In this document: one piece after another, positions 53,719 to 61,936 of the stretch
Numbering within the stretch: the stretch's first letter is position 1
Layout: every line of letters begins with the position of its first letter
Source: Peptococcaceae bacterium
Lineage (GTDB): Bacteria; Bacillota; Peptococcia; DRI-13; PHAD01
Length of the DNA: 64,000 bases
Assembly (NCBI GenBank): GCA_024655825.1
Contig: JANLFJ010000017.1
Span: 1 to 64,000, forward strand
Direction: 5' to 3'
The notes under the pieces: model-generated
Told to the model about the DNA's origin: nothing
The model's input: the letters and a program-made list of their open reading frames with translations, nothing else
Databases searched by the model: none
Position numbers and translations under genes: made by a program

Positions 53719-54900
53719 TCACATAATGCATTTTGCAAGCTCCTCCCGGCCGGATAAATATAGCTTTTCGTAAATCTCCAGCATGATGTTCTTGAGCCTG
53801 CCCACGGAAATGCAGTGCTGCCTGGCAATTTCGGCGTAAGGGACGCGCTGCGCCACAAGCAGGGCGAGGTGATATTCCCGCAGGGTCAGCATAAGCGTGA
53901 TGTTATCCTTCGTGAATTGGTTGTGAAAAGCGATCCAGTTTTTCCAGGTGCGCTCCCATTGCCCAAGAACCGCGTCACGGCAGGCGGGAAACTCCCGTTC
54001 CAGACACTGCTCGATCAGACCTCCCAGCGCGGTAACGACCTCCGCAAAGGGCGTGATAAAGCCGTGGGGCAGGGCGAGGCGCATGGCTTCCAGCAGCCAG
54101 CGCCGGGCCTCGTCGTCGCGTCCGAGACAATGGCAGGCGACGGCGCAGGTCACCCGCAGATAAATATCGGTTGTCGTGAATCCCTGCGGCTGTGCGGACA
54201 GGGTCAGGGCGGTCTGCGCCACGGCCAGCATGGCGTCATACTTATTTAAACAGTGAAAATACTTCGCGCGCAAATAGAGGGCATTCGGCTTCGCCTGTGG
54301 AGCGAGGGCGCTGAAATCCCCTTCCTTCAGCCAGTCTGGGGCCATGTTCGGTGCAATGATGCTCACAGCGGCGGTGGCAAGAGCCTGCTCCGCGAAAGCC
54401 GCCGCACCGCTGCCCTTGTGGACTTCCGCGCATTTTTTAAGATAAGCGTCGATCTCCGTGTATGCGCGGTAATCCCCCAGGCTGATGGCCGCCGCAATCG
54501 TTACCGGGCAGGCGCGAAGCCGCGCCGCGTCGTCCCCGCCAGTCCGTTGATAACAGCGCATCGTCCGCGCAAAATCGCCCCGCAGATAAGAAAGCTCCGC
54601 CTCGTATTGAAGCGACAGCCTTTCCCCGCGCACCGCGTCCAAAATGGCGTCAGGGTTATGTTTGGGCATCGGAACGGTGGTGGCCTCCAGAAGGCGGGCA
54701 AGCTCGTCCGAAAGCGAGTGCCGGGGAGCCGGCTGCTCACGGCGCCGTTTGTCGGCAGGCCGCCCGGCGTACTCCGGTATCAGCCACAGATTGCCCCTTT
54801 TGACAGCGCCCTCGATTTTGTTTTCTGCGCAATACAGGGTTACAATCCGGGTGCCCAGCCCCCATTTCTCCGCGGCCTCCTTCACGGTCAAATAAAGCAT
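53719..54900 (-). CDS. Putative regulator: excisionase-like HTH, helical repeats, LuxR-like HTH
   Basis: This is a 393-residue protein. Residues 1-40 (MLYLTVKEAAEKWGLGTRIV, TLYCAENKIEGAVKRGNLWL) form a helix-turn-helix of the MerR/excisionase DNA-binding type. Residues 90-320 are Ala-rich helical repeats resembling TPRs, as in the MalT/LuxR signalling domain. The C-terminus (VPYAEIARQHCISVGRLKNI, MLEIYEKLYLSGREELAKCI) is a LuxR-type HTH. Two DNA-binding ends in one chain are unusual. The ATG 54900 follows GGAG by 9 nt. A perfect palindrome covers its promoter. It may control the SLH gene downstream. Confidence 0.75.
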   Translation of the reverse strand: MLYLTVKEAAEKWGLGTRIVTLYCAENKIEGAVKRGNLWLIPEYAGRPADKRRREQPAPRHSLSDELARLLEATTVPMPKHNPDAILDAVRGERLSLQYEAELSYLRGDFARTMRCYQRTGGDDAARLRACPVTIAAAISLGDYRAYTEIDAYLKKCAEVHKGSGAAAFAEQALATAAVSIIAPNMAPDWLKEGDFSALAPQAKPNALYLRAKYFHCLNKYDAMLAVAQTALTLSAQPQGFTTTDIYLRVTCAVACHCLGRDDEARRWLLEAMRLALPHGFITPFAEVVTALGGLIEQCLEREFPACRDAVLGQWERTWKNWIAFHNQFTKDNITLMLTLREYHLALLVAQRVPYAEIARQHCISVGRLKNIMLEIYEKLYLSGREELAKCIM

Positions 54901-54935
54901 AACGCCCATCTCCTTCATCCCGTAATTATACAATC

Positions 54936-54971
54936 AATATACTACTTTTATTTGCATATTGCAAATAAAAG
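54936..54971 (-). promoter_or_regulatory. Promoter and palindromic operator of the regulator gene
   Basis: CTTTTATTTGC (54945-54955) and GCAAATAAAAG (54961-54971) form an 11-bp perfect inverted repeat with a 5-nt centre. It overlaps a possible minus-strand promoter (TTGCAA at 54964-54959, TATATT at 54941-54936, 17-bp spacer). Autoregulation by the HTH protein would fit. Confidence 0.6.
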
Positions 54972-55007
54972 AAATATACAAGAGTCAATCTAAAATTGAA
55001 AATAGCG

Positions 55008-55057
55008 GATTAAAAAGACAGGAAGCGCCAAACGATGCAACGCCTGTCTTTTTAATC
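55008..55057. repeat. 15-bp perfect inverted repeat with 20-nt loop
   Basis: GATTAAAAAGACAGG (55008-55022) and CCTGTCTTTTTAATC (55043-55057) match exactly as inverted repeats. No gene ends here on the plus strand, so a terminator role is unexplained; it could be the end of a mobile element or a terminator left by a lost gene. Confidence 0.6.
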
Positions 55058-55128
55058 GGGTCTGCCTAGTTCATGAAGAGTGATTTGCATCCTTGCAACC
55101 TTCCCGAAGCTTTGCGGAGCGAAGTGTA

Positions 55129-55301
55129 ACCAAGTGGGCTAACTTTGCGGCATGGCGGGGTTAGGGATCGGCGGAAAGTATACCATGTTGGCTAACTTTC
55201 ACGCAGTTTGCGGCAGGCGGAACTTGCACCAACATGGCTCACCTTTGGCGCTTTCAAAATTTGAATAAATGAGACTTAAACCAAGATGGCTCAACTTCCG
55301 C
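55129..55301 (+). repeat. Four degenerate direct repeats, iteron-like
   Basis: Four copies of ACCAnnnTGGCT followed by (A/C)A(A/C)(C/T)TT begin at 55129, 55182, 55228 and 55280, spaced 53, 46 and 52 bp. The 22-bp units match at 12-18 positions. They occupy the gap between the regulator and the recombinase genes. The remainder of the 0.9-kb gap (54901-55839) has no gene I can support; two short plus-strand frames (55286-55570, 55557-55832) are doubtful. Confidence 0.65.
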
Positions 55302-55839
55302 AAAGTCATGGAAGTATGAGCAAAAACAACAAAAATCCATTCTGCAAATCAGCTAAGGGATACCGAGCGGCAATCGCCCGTTTCTGCCGCCTGTGTGCCC
55401 TTGTGTCGCATTTTGGTGATGGGTATGGCATCGTAACACCTGCGGACATGATACCGCCCATGTCGAGGCTTTGTGAAGGGGCTAAAAAAAGGGTGAAGCC
55501 GATTTTTAGACAGAGGTATTATAGCGCTGATTCGGAGGTGAACCATACTGCCGAAAATGAAGCAGGTTAAAGGAGCGGGGTCGCAGAGCGCCCCCACTCC
55601 GGCGAACATCGCCCCGCAATGCGGGTCGGAGGGCATTTTTCATCGGGGTCAGAAATTGCCCCTTGGGGTCGGCTTCGGAGTCGTGCAACGAAAAAATGCC
55701 GCATTTACCGCAGAAAAAGGAAGTCCAAAGCGGGGTCACAGCCGGAGTTGTATGTTTTTCTCCTGTTATTGCCTGTTGAGAATGCGACACATTTATAGAC
55801 GAAAATTCAAAATATTATCAAGAAAGGAATAATGAAGTC

Positions 55840-56250
55840 ATGAAGCCACAGCAGAATTGTATAACCGCTTACGTCTTTCCGAAATACATTTTTCTGCTCC
55901 CGGATGGACATCCAAGCAGGCCAAAAATCGAGGAACTGTTTAAAAATAAGGGCATACGGAAGCATCGGTTATGGGGAAGAAAAACCAAAAAGGAATTTCA
56001 GCACTACATCGAAACCGGCATCTGGGGCAGCTATGAAACGGCGGGAATCAGGGACAAAATTTTCAACGGGAAACCGATTCCGCTGTTCGAGGATACGGAA
56101 TTAAAGGAGCAGACCGACAGCATCTGCCTTGAACGGAACATGATTGTTAGCGGGAAAAAGTTCGCCGTACGCTCGGTGTTCCCCAGGGCAGCCGCAGCAT
56201 TACCCACAGAAAAGCTCCTCTCCTTGATCGATAAGGAACAGGAAAAATGA
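55840..56250 (+). CDS. Small ORF upstream of the serine recombinase
   Basis: This is a 136-residue protein of unknown function: QNCITAYVFPKYIFLLPDGH near the start, GIRKHRLWGRKTKKEFQHYI in the middle and a helical C-terminus (AAALPTEKLLSLIDKEQEK). The AAAGGA upstream is placed better for a tiny frame (ATG AAG TCA TGA at 55831-55842) whose stop overlaps this ATG, so translation may be coupled to it. The gene lies 120 bp before the recombinase in the same direction and probably belongs to that mobile element. Confidence 0.65.
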   Translation: MKPQQNCITAYVFPKYIFLLPDGHPSRPKIEELFKNKGIRKHRLWGRKTKKEFQHYIETGIWGSYETAGIRDKIFNGKPIPLFEDTELKEQTDSICLERNMIVSGKKFAVRSVFPRAAAALPTEKLLSLIDKEQEK

Positions 56251-56304
56251 GCGAAATTCTTTCTCAAAATTCAGTAGACTTCCGGCAAACTCTTCGGTAT
56301 GCTT

Positions 56305-56330
56305 GGGATTGCGGAGCAATCCGCAGTCCC
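56305..56330 (+). repeat. Hairpin before the recombinase gene
   Basis: GGGATTGCGG (56305-56314) pairs with CCGCAGTCCC (56321-56330), one G-U pair, 40 nt before the recombinase ATG. No T-run follows. It could be a leader structure, a binding site or part of an attachment site. Confidence 0.5.
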
Positions 56331-56370
56331 AACATTCCGTATCGGTTTGCCAAACGAAAAGGAGGTATTT

Positions 56371-58038
56371 ATGAAACAGGCAAACCAAAAATACACTATT
56401 TTATATGCCAGGCTCAGCCAGGAGGACGACCGGGAAGGAGAATCAAACAGCATTCAGAATCAAAGGCTGATGCTGGAGAAATACGCTGCCGATAACGGCT
56501 TTGAAAACATTCTCTTCCTTTCTGACGATGGCTGCAGCGGCACAAACTTCAACCGCCCTGCGTGGAAACAGCTGATGAAGATGGTGGAAAATGATCAAGT
56601 GGCGACGATTATCGTCAAGGACATGTCCCGTCTCGGCAGAGATTATTTGCTGGTCGGGCAGTACACCGAGATGATATTCCCCAGTTACGGAGTCCGTTTC
56701 ATCGCCGTCAACAACAATGTGGACAGTCTCTACGGCGGCGATAACGATTTCACCCCTTTTGTGAACCTGTTCAACGATTTCTATGCCAAGGACACCAGCC
56801 GGAAAATCCGGGCGGTCAAGAAAGCGCAGGCCGAACGGGGCGAACGTGTGGCGACCAGAGCGCCCTATGGCTACAAGAAGGATGAGAACAATCCCAAAAG
56901 TAGAATCGTTCCCGATGAGGATGCCGCACCGGTTGTTCAGAGGATATTCAGCCTCTGCGTCGGAGGGAAGGGCCCTACTCAGATTGCCAAGCAGCTAAAA
57001 AGTGAGCAGGTGTTCACACCCGGTTATTATTACTACAGCAAGACCGGCGTCCTTCTGACCAACGTTGATGTAACCAGACCTTATGACTGGAACAGCAGAT
57101 CTGTCGCCGACATTTTAGAGGATGAAGTCTATCTCGGGCACACTATCAGCCTAAAGTACACCACGGTATCCTACAAGAATAAGAAACGGATCAAGCGTCC
57201 CGAATCCGATCAGCTTCGGTTTGAAAACACTCACGAACCGCTGGTGACGAAGGAAACATGGGATATCGTTCAGGATATCCGAAAGCGAAAAAGGCGCAGG
57301 GCAAACATGGCTGAGCAGGATATGTTCTCAGGGCTGGTTCGCTGCATCGATTGCGGAGAAAAGATGATTCTCCATCGGGCGCACACCATGGCCGCTGTGA
57401 AAAACAATTTTATGTGTTCCACCTATAGGAAACGCGGCAAGGAAAAGTGTAGCGCACACTATCTTCGGGAAGTCCATCTGGCGGCGATCGTTCTCGATGA
57501 TTTACTGAGAGTAACCCACTTCGCACGGCAGCAGGAGGCGTTATTCATCCAGTACATCAATCGAAAAAATAATGCCGAAACCCGACGTGAGATTGAAAGG
57601 CTCCAAAGAGAACTGGAATTAATGCGACGGAGGGACACGGAACTCAGCACCTTGTTCAAACGGCTATATGAGGACAATGTGCTTGGAAGAGTGACAAATG
57701 AGCAGTTCAGGATGCTGTCTTGTGACTACAACGCAGAGCAAAAAAGCCTGAAGGAGCGAATCCCTCAAACTGCGGAACGGATCGAAGAACTGCAAGCATC
57801 CATCTCCAATGTCACTCGATTTATCGATAAGGCGAAACGGTACACCGAGATAAACGAGCTAAATGGAGAGCTGCTCAATATCTTTATCGAGAAGATTGAG
57901 GTCGGTGAGCGAGCAGAGCGGTACTCCAGAACAGCGGAGCAGCAAATCATTATTCACTACCGTGACATCGGCGTCGTCGGCGCATTTGCTGAAGAAGCCG
58001 AGAAAATAGCCGAGCAGCGGCAAAGGCAGACAGCCTAA
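56371..58038 (+). CDS. Large serine recombinase (TndX/TnpX-like)
   Basis: This 555-residue site-specific recombinase has a resolvase catalytic domain (residues 8-160) with the active Ser in TILYARLSQEDDREGES and the arginines of KDMSRLGRDYLLVGQYTEMI, and a Recombinase domain (RAPYGYKKDENNP, GPTQIAKQLKSE). A zinc ribbon follows (GLVRCIDCGEKM, MCSTYRKRGKEKCSAHYLRE), then a coiled coil (ETRREIERLQRELELMRRRD). Such enzymes excise and insert elements through short att sites with a central dinucleotide. AAAAGGAGG sets ATG 56371; the frame opens at 56299. It lies at the right end of the accessory island. Confidence 0.93.
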   Translation: MKQANQKYTILYARLSQEDDREGESNSIQNQRLMLEKYAADNGFENILFLSDDGCSGTNFNRPAWKQLMKMVENDQVATIIVKDMSRLGRDYLLVGQYTEMIFPSYGVRFIAVNNNVDSLYGGDNDFTPFVNLFNDFYAKDTSRKIRAVKKAQAERGERVATRAPYGYKKDENNPKSRIVPDEDAAPVVQRIFSLCVGGKGPTQIAKQLKSEQVFTPGYYYYSKTGVLLTNVDVTRPYDWNSRSVADILEDEVYLGHTISLKYTTVSYKNKKRIKRPESDQLRFENTHEPLVTKETWDIVQDIRKRKRRRANMAEQDMFSGLVRCIDCGEKMILHRAHTMAAVKNNFMCSTYRKRGKEKCSAHYLREVHLAAIVLDDLLRVTHFARQQEALFIQYINRKNNAETRREIERLQRELELMRRRDTELSTLFKRLYEDNVLGRVTNEQFRMLSCDYNAEQKSLKERIPQTAERIEELQASISNVTRFIDKAKRYTEINELNGELLNIFIEKIEVGERAERYSRTAEQQIIIHYRDIGVVGAFAEEAEKIAEQRQRQTA

Positions 58039-58052
58039 TTTACTGTCTGCCT
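58024..58052 (+). terminator. Hairpin at the recombinase stop codon
   Basis: AGGCAGACAG (58024-58033) and CTGTCTGCCT (58043-58052) form a 10-bp stem spanning the stop codon. No T-run follows, so termination may rely on the hairpin at 58091. Confidence 0.6.
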
Positions 58053-58060
58053 CACCCAAT

Positions 58061-58110
58061 ATCCATGGTTCATAAAATGTCCCTGTGGAAAGCCGCCTAA
58101 ACCGCGGCTG
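58061..58110. repeat. Partial relative of the two-hairpin element, copy C (right island edge)
   Basis: CCATGGTTCA, GGAA and CCGCCTAA occur here in the same order and orientation, and at similar spacing, as in the left part of copy B (46908-46948), but the conserved core is missing. The hairpin AGCCGC-GCGGCT (58091-58109) is followed by TTTTTCTTTTC and can end the recombinase transcript. The similarity is weaker than between A and B and could be partly chance. Confidence 0.4.
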
Positions 58111-58173
58111 TTTTTCTTTTCTTTATCACCGGCCATAAACTCGTTAACTTAAACTGTTTAAATGATTTTCTGT

Positions 58174-59016
58174 TTATTTCATAAACCTGTTGTACAGCTC
58201 TCTTTTGGAGATACCAATCTCTTTGGCTATTTTTTTTACAGCATCCTTTTTATTTACGCCTTTCCCAGCAAGGATTTCCATTTCTCTTTCTACTTGTTCC
58301 CAGGAAGGCGGCACCGCCAGTCCGGGCGGCCTGCCGGCAACAACCAGGGTAATCTCCCCTTTTGTTCCTGTTTTATCGTAATAGGCCAGCACTTCGCTGA
58401 GCGTCCCTCTGTGGTATTCCTCGTATCGCTTGGTGAGCTCCCGGGCCACGCAGCACTGCCTGTCCCCACACGCTTCCAGTATGTCCTGCAAAGTCCTGAC
58501 CAGCCGGCGGGGGCTTTCAAAAAAAACCATGGTCCTGCGTTCTTCCCTCATGCCCTCCAGGGTTGTTTTTCTCGCCTTTTTATCCCGTGGAAAAAATCCG
58601 CCGAAAACGAAGGAAGCCGTTTCCAGCCCGGAGGCCACCAGCCCCGTCAGCAGGGCCGACGGTCCGGGAATAACAGATACCGGTATCCCCAGCCTGATGC
58701 ACTCCCGGACCAGATCGTTTCCCGGATCGGATATGCCGGGCATTCCCGCATCGGAGACAAGCGCAACAGATTTGCCTTCGGACAGCGCATTAATGAGAAC
58801 GGGACCTTTTTCTTGTTTATTGTGTTCAAAATAGCTGGTAACCGGCTTTTGTATAGAAAAATGAGATAAGAGCTTCCGGGTTTGCCTCGTGTCCTCGGCG
58901 GCAATTAAATCGACTTTGTTTAATGTATCCAGGGCGCGCAGGGTGATGTCGTTCATATTGCCGATTGGCGTTCCCACCAGGTACAGCATACCGCGCCCTT
59001 CATTTTCCACCCTCAT
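58174..59016 (-). CDS. rsmI: 16S rRNA (cytidine-1402-2'-O)-methyltransferase RsmI
   Basis: RsmI methylates the ribose of C1402 in the decoding centre. The 280-residue protein has the family's LYLVGTPIGNMNDITLRALD, IAAEDTRQTRKLL, ALVSDAGMPGISDPGN and the proline-rich IPVSVIPGPSALLTGLVASG. The ATG at 59016 overlaps the end of the upstream methyltransferase gene by 17 bp; ATG 58989 (MLYLVGT) is an equally good start. In most Firmicutes abrB follows rsmI; here the island begins instead. Confidence 0.94.
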   Translation of the reverse strand: MRVENEGRGMLYLVGTPIGNMNDITLRALDTLNKVDLIAAEDTRQTRKLLSHFSIQKPVTSYFEHNKQEKGPVLINALSEGKSVALVSDAGMPGISDPGNDLVRECIRLGIPVSVIPGPSALLTGLVASGLETASFVFGGFFPRDKKARKTTLEGMREERRTMVFFESPRRLVRTLQDILEACGDRQCCVARELTKRYEEYHRGTLSEVLAYYDKTGTKGEITLVVAGRPPGLAVPPSWEQVEREMEILAGKGVNKKDAVKKIAKEIGISKRELYNRFMK

Positions 59017-59755
59017 TTTCCCCCTTTCCGTACCATTCTAATATTTCCCCGGAATATTTACCCGGCCGGTCATAAACAAGGAGCGGAGGCAACACTTTTA
59101 AATCCGGGGAAGCGTTTTTTCGCGCTTCCAATAAAAAGTGCTTGGCGTTCCTATTCTTGTATGCGTGTATGAAACGCATTTTTCGCGGTTCAAATCCATA
59201 TTGCCGCAGCAGGTCAATGACCCCGACCAAACGCTCAACCCTGTGTATCAAGGCAAAGCGGCCTTGGTGGTTTAAAAGTTTGCCGGCACTGGCCACCACG
59301 TCCTCCAGTACGCAGCTGATTTCATGCCTGGCCAAGGCCTTGGCCGGCAAACTGCTGGCCCTCCCTTTCTCCACAGAATAGTGCGGTGGGTTGGCCGTAA
59401 CCAGGGTAAAACATCCCCCGCCCAGCACTTTATGAATATCACGGATATCGCCCCGGAGTATGGCGATCCTTTCTTCCAGGCCGTTAAGTTTAACAGACCT
59501 CCTGGCCATTTCCACCAGTTCTTCCTGAATTTCAACGCCCCAAATATTGAGTTTTTCTGCCCTGGTGTTCAGGATTAAGGGAATTACCCCGTTTCCCGTC
59601 CCCAGGTCAACAATTCTGTCCCCGTTTTTCACGGTAGCAAAATGGGCCAGCAGAACAGAATCAAGGGTGACCCGAAATCCTTCGCTCTTTTGGATTATTT
59701 TGAGACCGTTTATCAACAGGTCGTCCAGGGTTTCCCCCGATTGGGTTGCCACCAT
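59000..59755 (-). CDS. TrmN6-like tRNA methyltransferase (YabB)
   Basis: This is a 251-residue SAM-dependent methyltransferase: FRVTLDSVLLAHFATVKNGD, motif I VDLGTGNGVIPLIL and the adenine-specific motif NPPHY in VTANPPHYSVEKG. Relatives modify A37 of tRNA1(Val). The ATG follows GAGGT. It lies between yabA and rsmI as in B. subtilis (yabB); the yazA gene usually next to it is absent. Confidence 0.9.
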   Translation of the reverse strand: MVATQSGETLDDLLINGLKIIQKSEGFRVTLDSVLLAHFATVKNGDRIVDLGTGNGVIPLILNTRAEKLNIWGVEIQEELVEMARRSVKLNGLEERIAILRGDIRDIHKVLGGGCFTLVTANPPHYSVEKGRASSLPAKALARHEISCVLEDVVASAGKLLNHQGRFALIHRVERLVGVIDLLRQYGFEPRKMRFIHAYKNRNAKHFLLEARKNASPDLKVLPPLLVYDRPGKYSGEILEWYGKGENEGGK

Positions 59756-59798
59756 TTGTACCTCTGTACCTCCGGCTTCCGGTTCAATTTCATAAAGA

Positions 59799-60104
59799 TT
59801 AAAACTTGCGCAGGAAACTCATACAGAACAAGCAGTCGCCCAGCCGGGCCTGACCAAAATGAAGGTGGCAGATATGAAAGCCTTCTTTATACAGCCTTGC
59901 CAGGTTGTCATAACCTTCTCCCTGCATTTTCCTGACGTTTCGTTCAACCTCTGCCTTGTCCTCATCTGTATAACTGCACAGTTCTCGCCGCAGGCGCTCG
60001 TTTTCTTCCTCCAGGGTGCAGGCCATCATTTTTAGTTCCACAATTTCTTCCTTTATAAGTTGCAACTGTTCTTCCAGCATTGCCAGACGTTCCGTTATCT
60101 TCAC
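59799..60104 (-). CDS. yabA: YabA, DNA replication initiation control protein
   Basis: YabA restrains replication initiation by binding DnaA and DnaN. The 101-residue protein has the N-terminal coiled coil ([20 protein letters not shown]) and the C-terminal zinc motif [20 protein letters not shown]. The start is GTG 60104 behind GGGGGAGG. It lies 42 bp after the ricT gene. Confidence 0.92.
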   Translation of the reverse strand: MKITERLAMLEEQLQLIKEEIVELKMMACTLEEENERLRRELCSYTDEDKAEVERNVRKMQGEGYDNLARLYKEGFHICHLHFGQARLGDCLFCMSFLRKF

Positions 60105-60146
60105 GGGATACTGCCTCCCCCTTAAACAACCTCAATGTTTTTGTGC

Positions 60147-60905
60147 CTAAAGTTTTTCTTGACCGCCCTTGTCCTCTTCATCAACCAGCTTATCCAGGCA
60201 CTCTTCCAAGGGAAGATCTTCCGGCGCAAGCGGTATATCTGGAATTTTGGCACATTTCTTTGAGCATTCATACCCGTTGCTTTCATATTTCAAACAGCAC
60301 ATCAGGCGCCCGCAGATACCGGATATTTTTGTGGGATTAAGAGAAAGATTCTGGTCTTTGGCCATGCGAATGGATACGGGCTCGAAATCACCCAGGAACG
60401 AAACACAGCAAAGCATCCGCCCGCAGCAGCCTATACCGCCAAGCATTTTGGCTTCATCACGAACTCCGATTTGCCTGAGTTCGATCCGCGTGCGAAAAAC
60501 CGATGCCAGGTCCTTTACAAGTTCTCGAAAGTCCACCCTTCCTTCCGCCGTAAAATAGAAGATCACTTTGCTGCCGTCAAAAGTGTATTCCACATCAACC
60601 AGCTTCATGGGAAGCTGGTGATCTTTAATTTTTTTCAGGCAGATTCCCCTGGCTTCTTCCTCCTTTTTCCGGTTCACTTTCATTTGTACGGCATCTTCAG
60701 GCGTCGCAACGCGGATCACTTTCTTGAGAGGTAAGACCACTTCCTCTTCCGGGATCTCTCGCGTTTCGAGCACAACTTTTCCGTATTCCAAACCCCGCAC
60801 TGTCTCCACGATAACATTCGAATCCCGCGGGATTTTCAGATTCCCCGGATCAAAATAGTATATTTTTCCAGCCGTCTTAAACCTCACCCCTACTACTTTC
60901 ACCAT
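60147..60905 (-). CDS. ricT: RicT (YaaT), PSP1-domain protein
   Basis: RicT is part of the RicAFT (Y-) complex that promotes mRNA maturation by RNase Y and sporulation phosphorelay in Bacillus. The 252 residues show KIYYFDPGNLKIPRDSNVIV, the PSP1 core FTAEGRVDFRELVKDLASVF, and the Cys-rich IGCCGRMLCCVSFLGDFEPV and GICGRLMCCLKYES, known to hold Fe-S clusters. It overlaps the holB stop by 7 bp. Confidence 0.94.
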   Translation of the reverse strand: MVKVVGVRFKTAGKIYYFDPGNLKIPRDSNVIVETVRGLEYGKVVLETREIPEEEVVLPLKKVIRVATPEDAVQMKVNRKKEEEARGICLKKIKDHQLPMKLVDVEYTFDGSKVIFYFTAEGRVDFRELVKDLASVFRTRIELRQIGVRDEAKMLGGIGCCGRMLCCVSFLGDFEPVSIRMAKDQNLSLNPTKISGICGRLMCCLKYESNGYECSKKCAKIPDIPLAPEDLPLEECLDKLVDEEDKGGQEKL

Positions 60906-61891
60906 TGGGGCACACCCTCTTTTCTTTTTGTTTTCTCTCTTTCAATGTTTCGCAGGTTAAAAAACAGGATTTCCAAAACAAGGCGGGTGTTGGCATTACT
61001 GCTCAAGCGGGAACCCGCCTTGTCGAGTTCTTCCAGAGCCCGGTAACACGACTTGAGCGAGCAGTTCCCGGCCGCAATAAGATCAAGCGTGCCGGCTGCT
61101 TCACCCGTTACCCGCTTTACGATGGTGTCGCGGTAATACAGGGCGATGAACTCCAGGACCAGCTCCATCAGTTCTCGATCTTTTTCCAGCTTCTCCGCCC
61201 AGGAACATGCTTCCTGGTAACCCCCGCTTCTCATATCTTCAAAAAGCTCGGCCATGATCCCCATGAATTCCTGTCTGTTAAGTTTTTGAGCAATTTCAAA
61301 AGCTTTTCCTGCCGAGCCGCGCGATAAGCCCGGCGGAATTACGGTTTTTATTCCCCTCTCAGCCAACAATTCGTGAATCAAACCGTCATCCAGCGGTCCG
61401 AAAGGAACCGCCTGGCTCCTGGAAAGGATGGTCAGGGGCAGTTTGCCGGCATCTTCCGCCAGGAGAATAAAAACCGTCCGCTCAGGCGGGTCCTCCAGTA
61501 TTTTCAGGAGGCAGTTGGCAGCTTCGGTGGTCAAAAGGTGGACATCATCGATCATTATAACCTTAAATTTTCCTTCGTAACACTTAAAATATGCCTTTTC
61601 CTGCATAGTGCGGATCTGGGCGATCTTCAGCGAGGCTCCGTCGGGAAGGATTCTCAATATATCAGGATGACTGCCTGCCTTTATTTTCCGGCAAGCCGCG
61701 CAGTTTTCACACGGGTTTTCCCCGCTGGGGGTTTCACAGTTCAAGGCCTGGGCAAAAAGTGACGCCGCCAGGTTTTTCCCAACACCGCCAGGTCCTTGGA
61801 ACAGGTAAGCGTGGGATACACGTTTTGATTTTAATGCCGCTTGGAGTATGCTCACCGCCCTGGCCTGGCCTTTCAGTCGTTCAAATCCCAT
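60899..61891 (-). CDS. holB: DNA polymerase III delta' subunit
   Basis: HolB belongs to the clamp loader. The 330-residue AAA+ protein has AYLFQGPGGVGKNLAASLFA (Walker A), the zinc cysteines CENCAACRKIKAGSHPDI, KVIMIDDVHLLTTEAANCLL (Walker B) and the sensor-1 Ser in LLAEDAGKLPLTILSRSQAV. The C-terminal collar is helical. It sits upstream of ricT, as in most Firmicutes. Confidence 0.95.
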   Translation of the reverse strand: MGFERLKGQARAVSILQAALKSKRVSHAYLFQGPGGVGKNLAASLFAQALNCETPSGENPCENCAACRKIKAGSHPDILRILPDGASLKIAQIRTMQEKAYFKCYEGKFKVIMIDDVHLLTTEAANCLLKILEDPPERTVFILLAEDAGKLPLTILSRSQAVPFGPLDDGLIHELLAERGIKTVIPPGLSRGSAGKAFEIAQKLNRQEFMGIMAELFEDMRSGGYQEACSWAEKLEKDRELMELVLEFIALYYRDTIVKRVTGEAAGTLDLIAAGNCSLKSCYRALEELDKAGSRLSSNANTRLVLEILFFNLRNIEREKTKRKEGVPQW

Positions 61892-61936
61892 TTTCTTTTC
61901 TCCGTTTCTAATGAGGTTTCTAAAATAATTAAATGA

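Noticed and set aside
55129-55301. CRISPR array
   Set aside because: Only four imperfect units of about 22 bp, with no uniform repeat and no cas genes in the window.
55286-55832. Two short plus-strand frames (94 and 91 codons)
   Set aside because: They overlap the iteron-like repeats or lack a clear ribosome site and family support; not annotated as genes, though one may be real.
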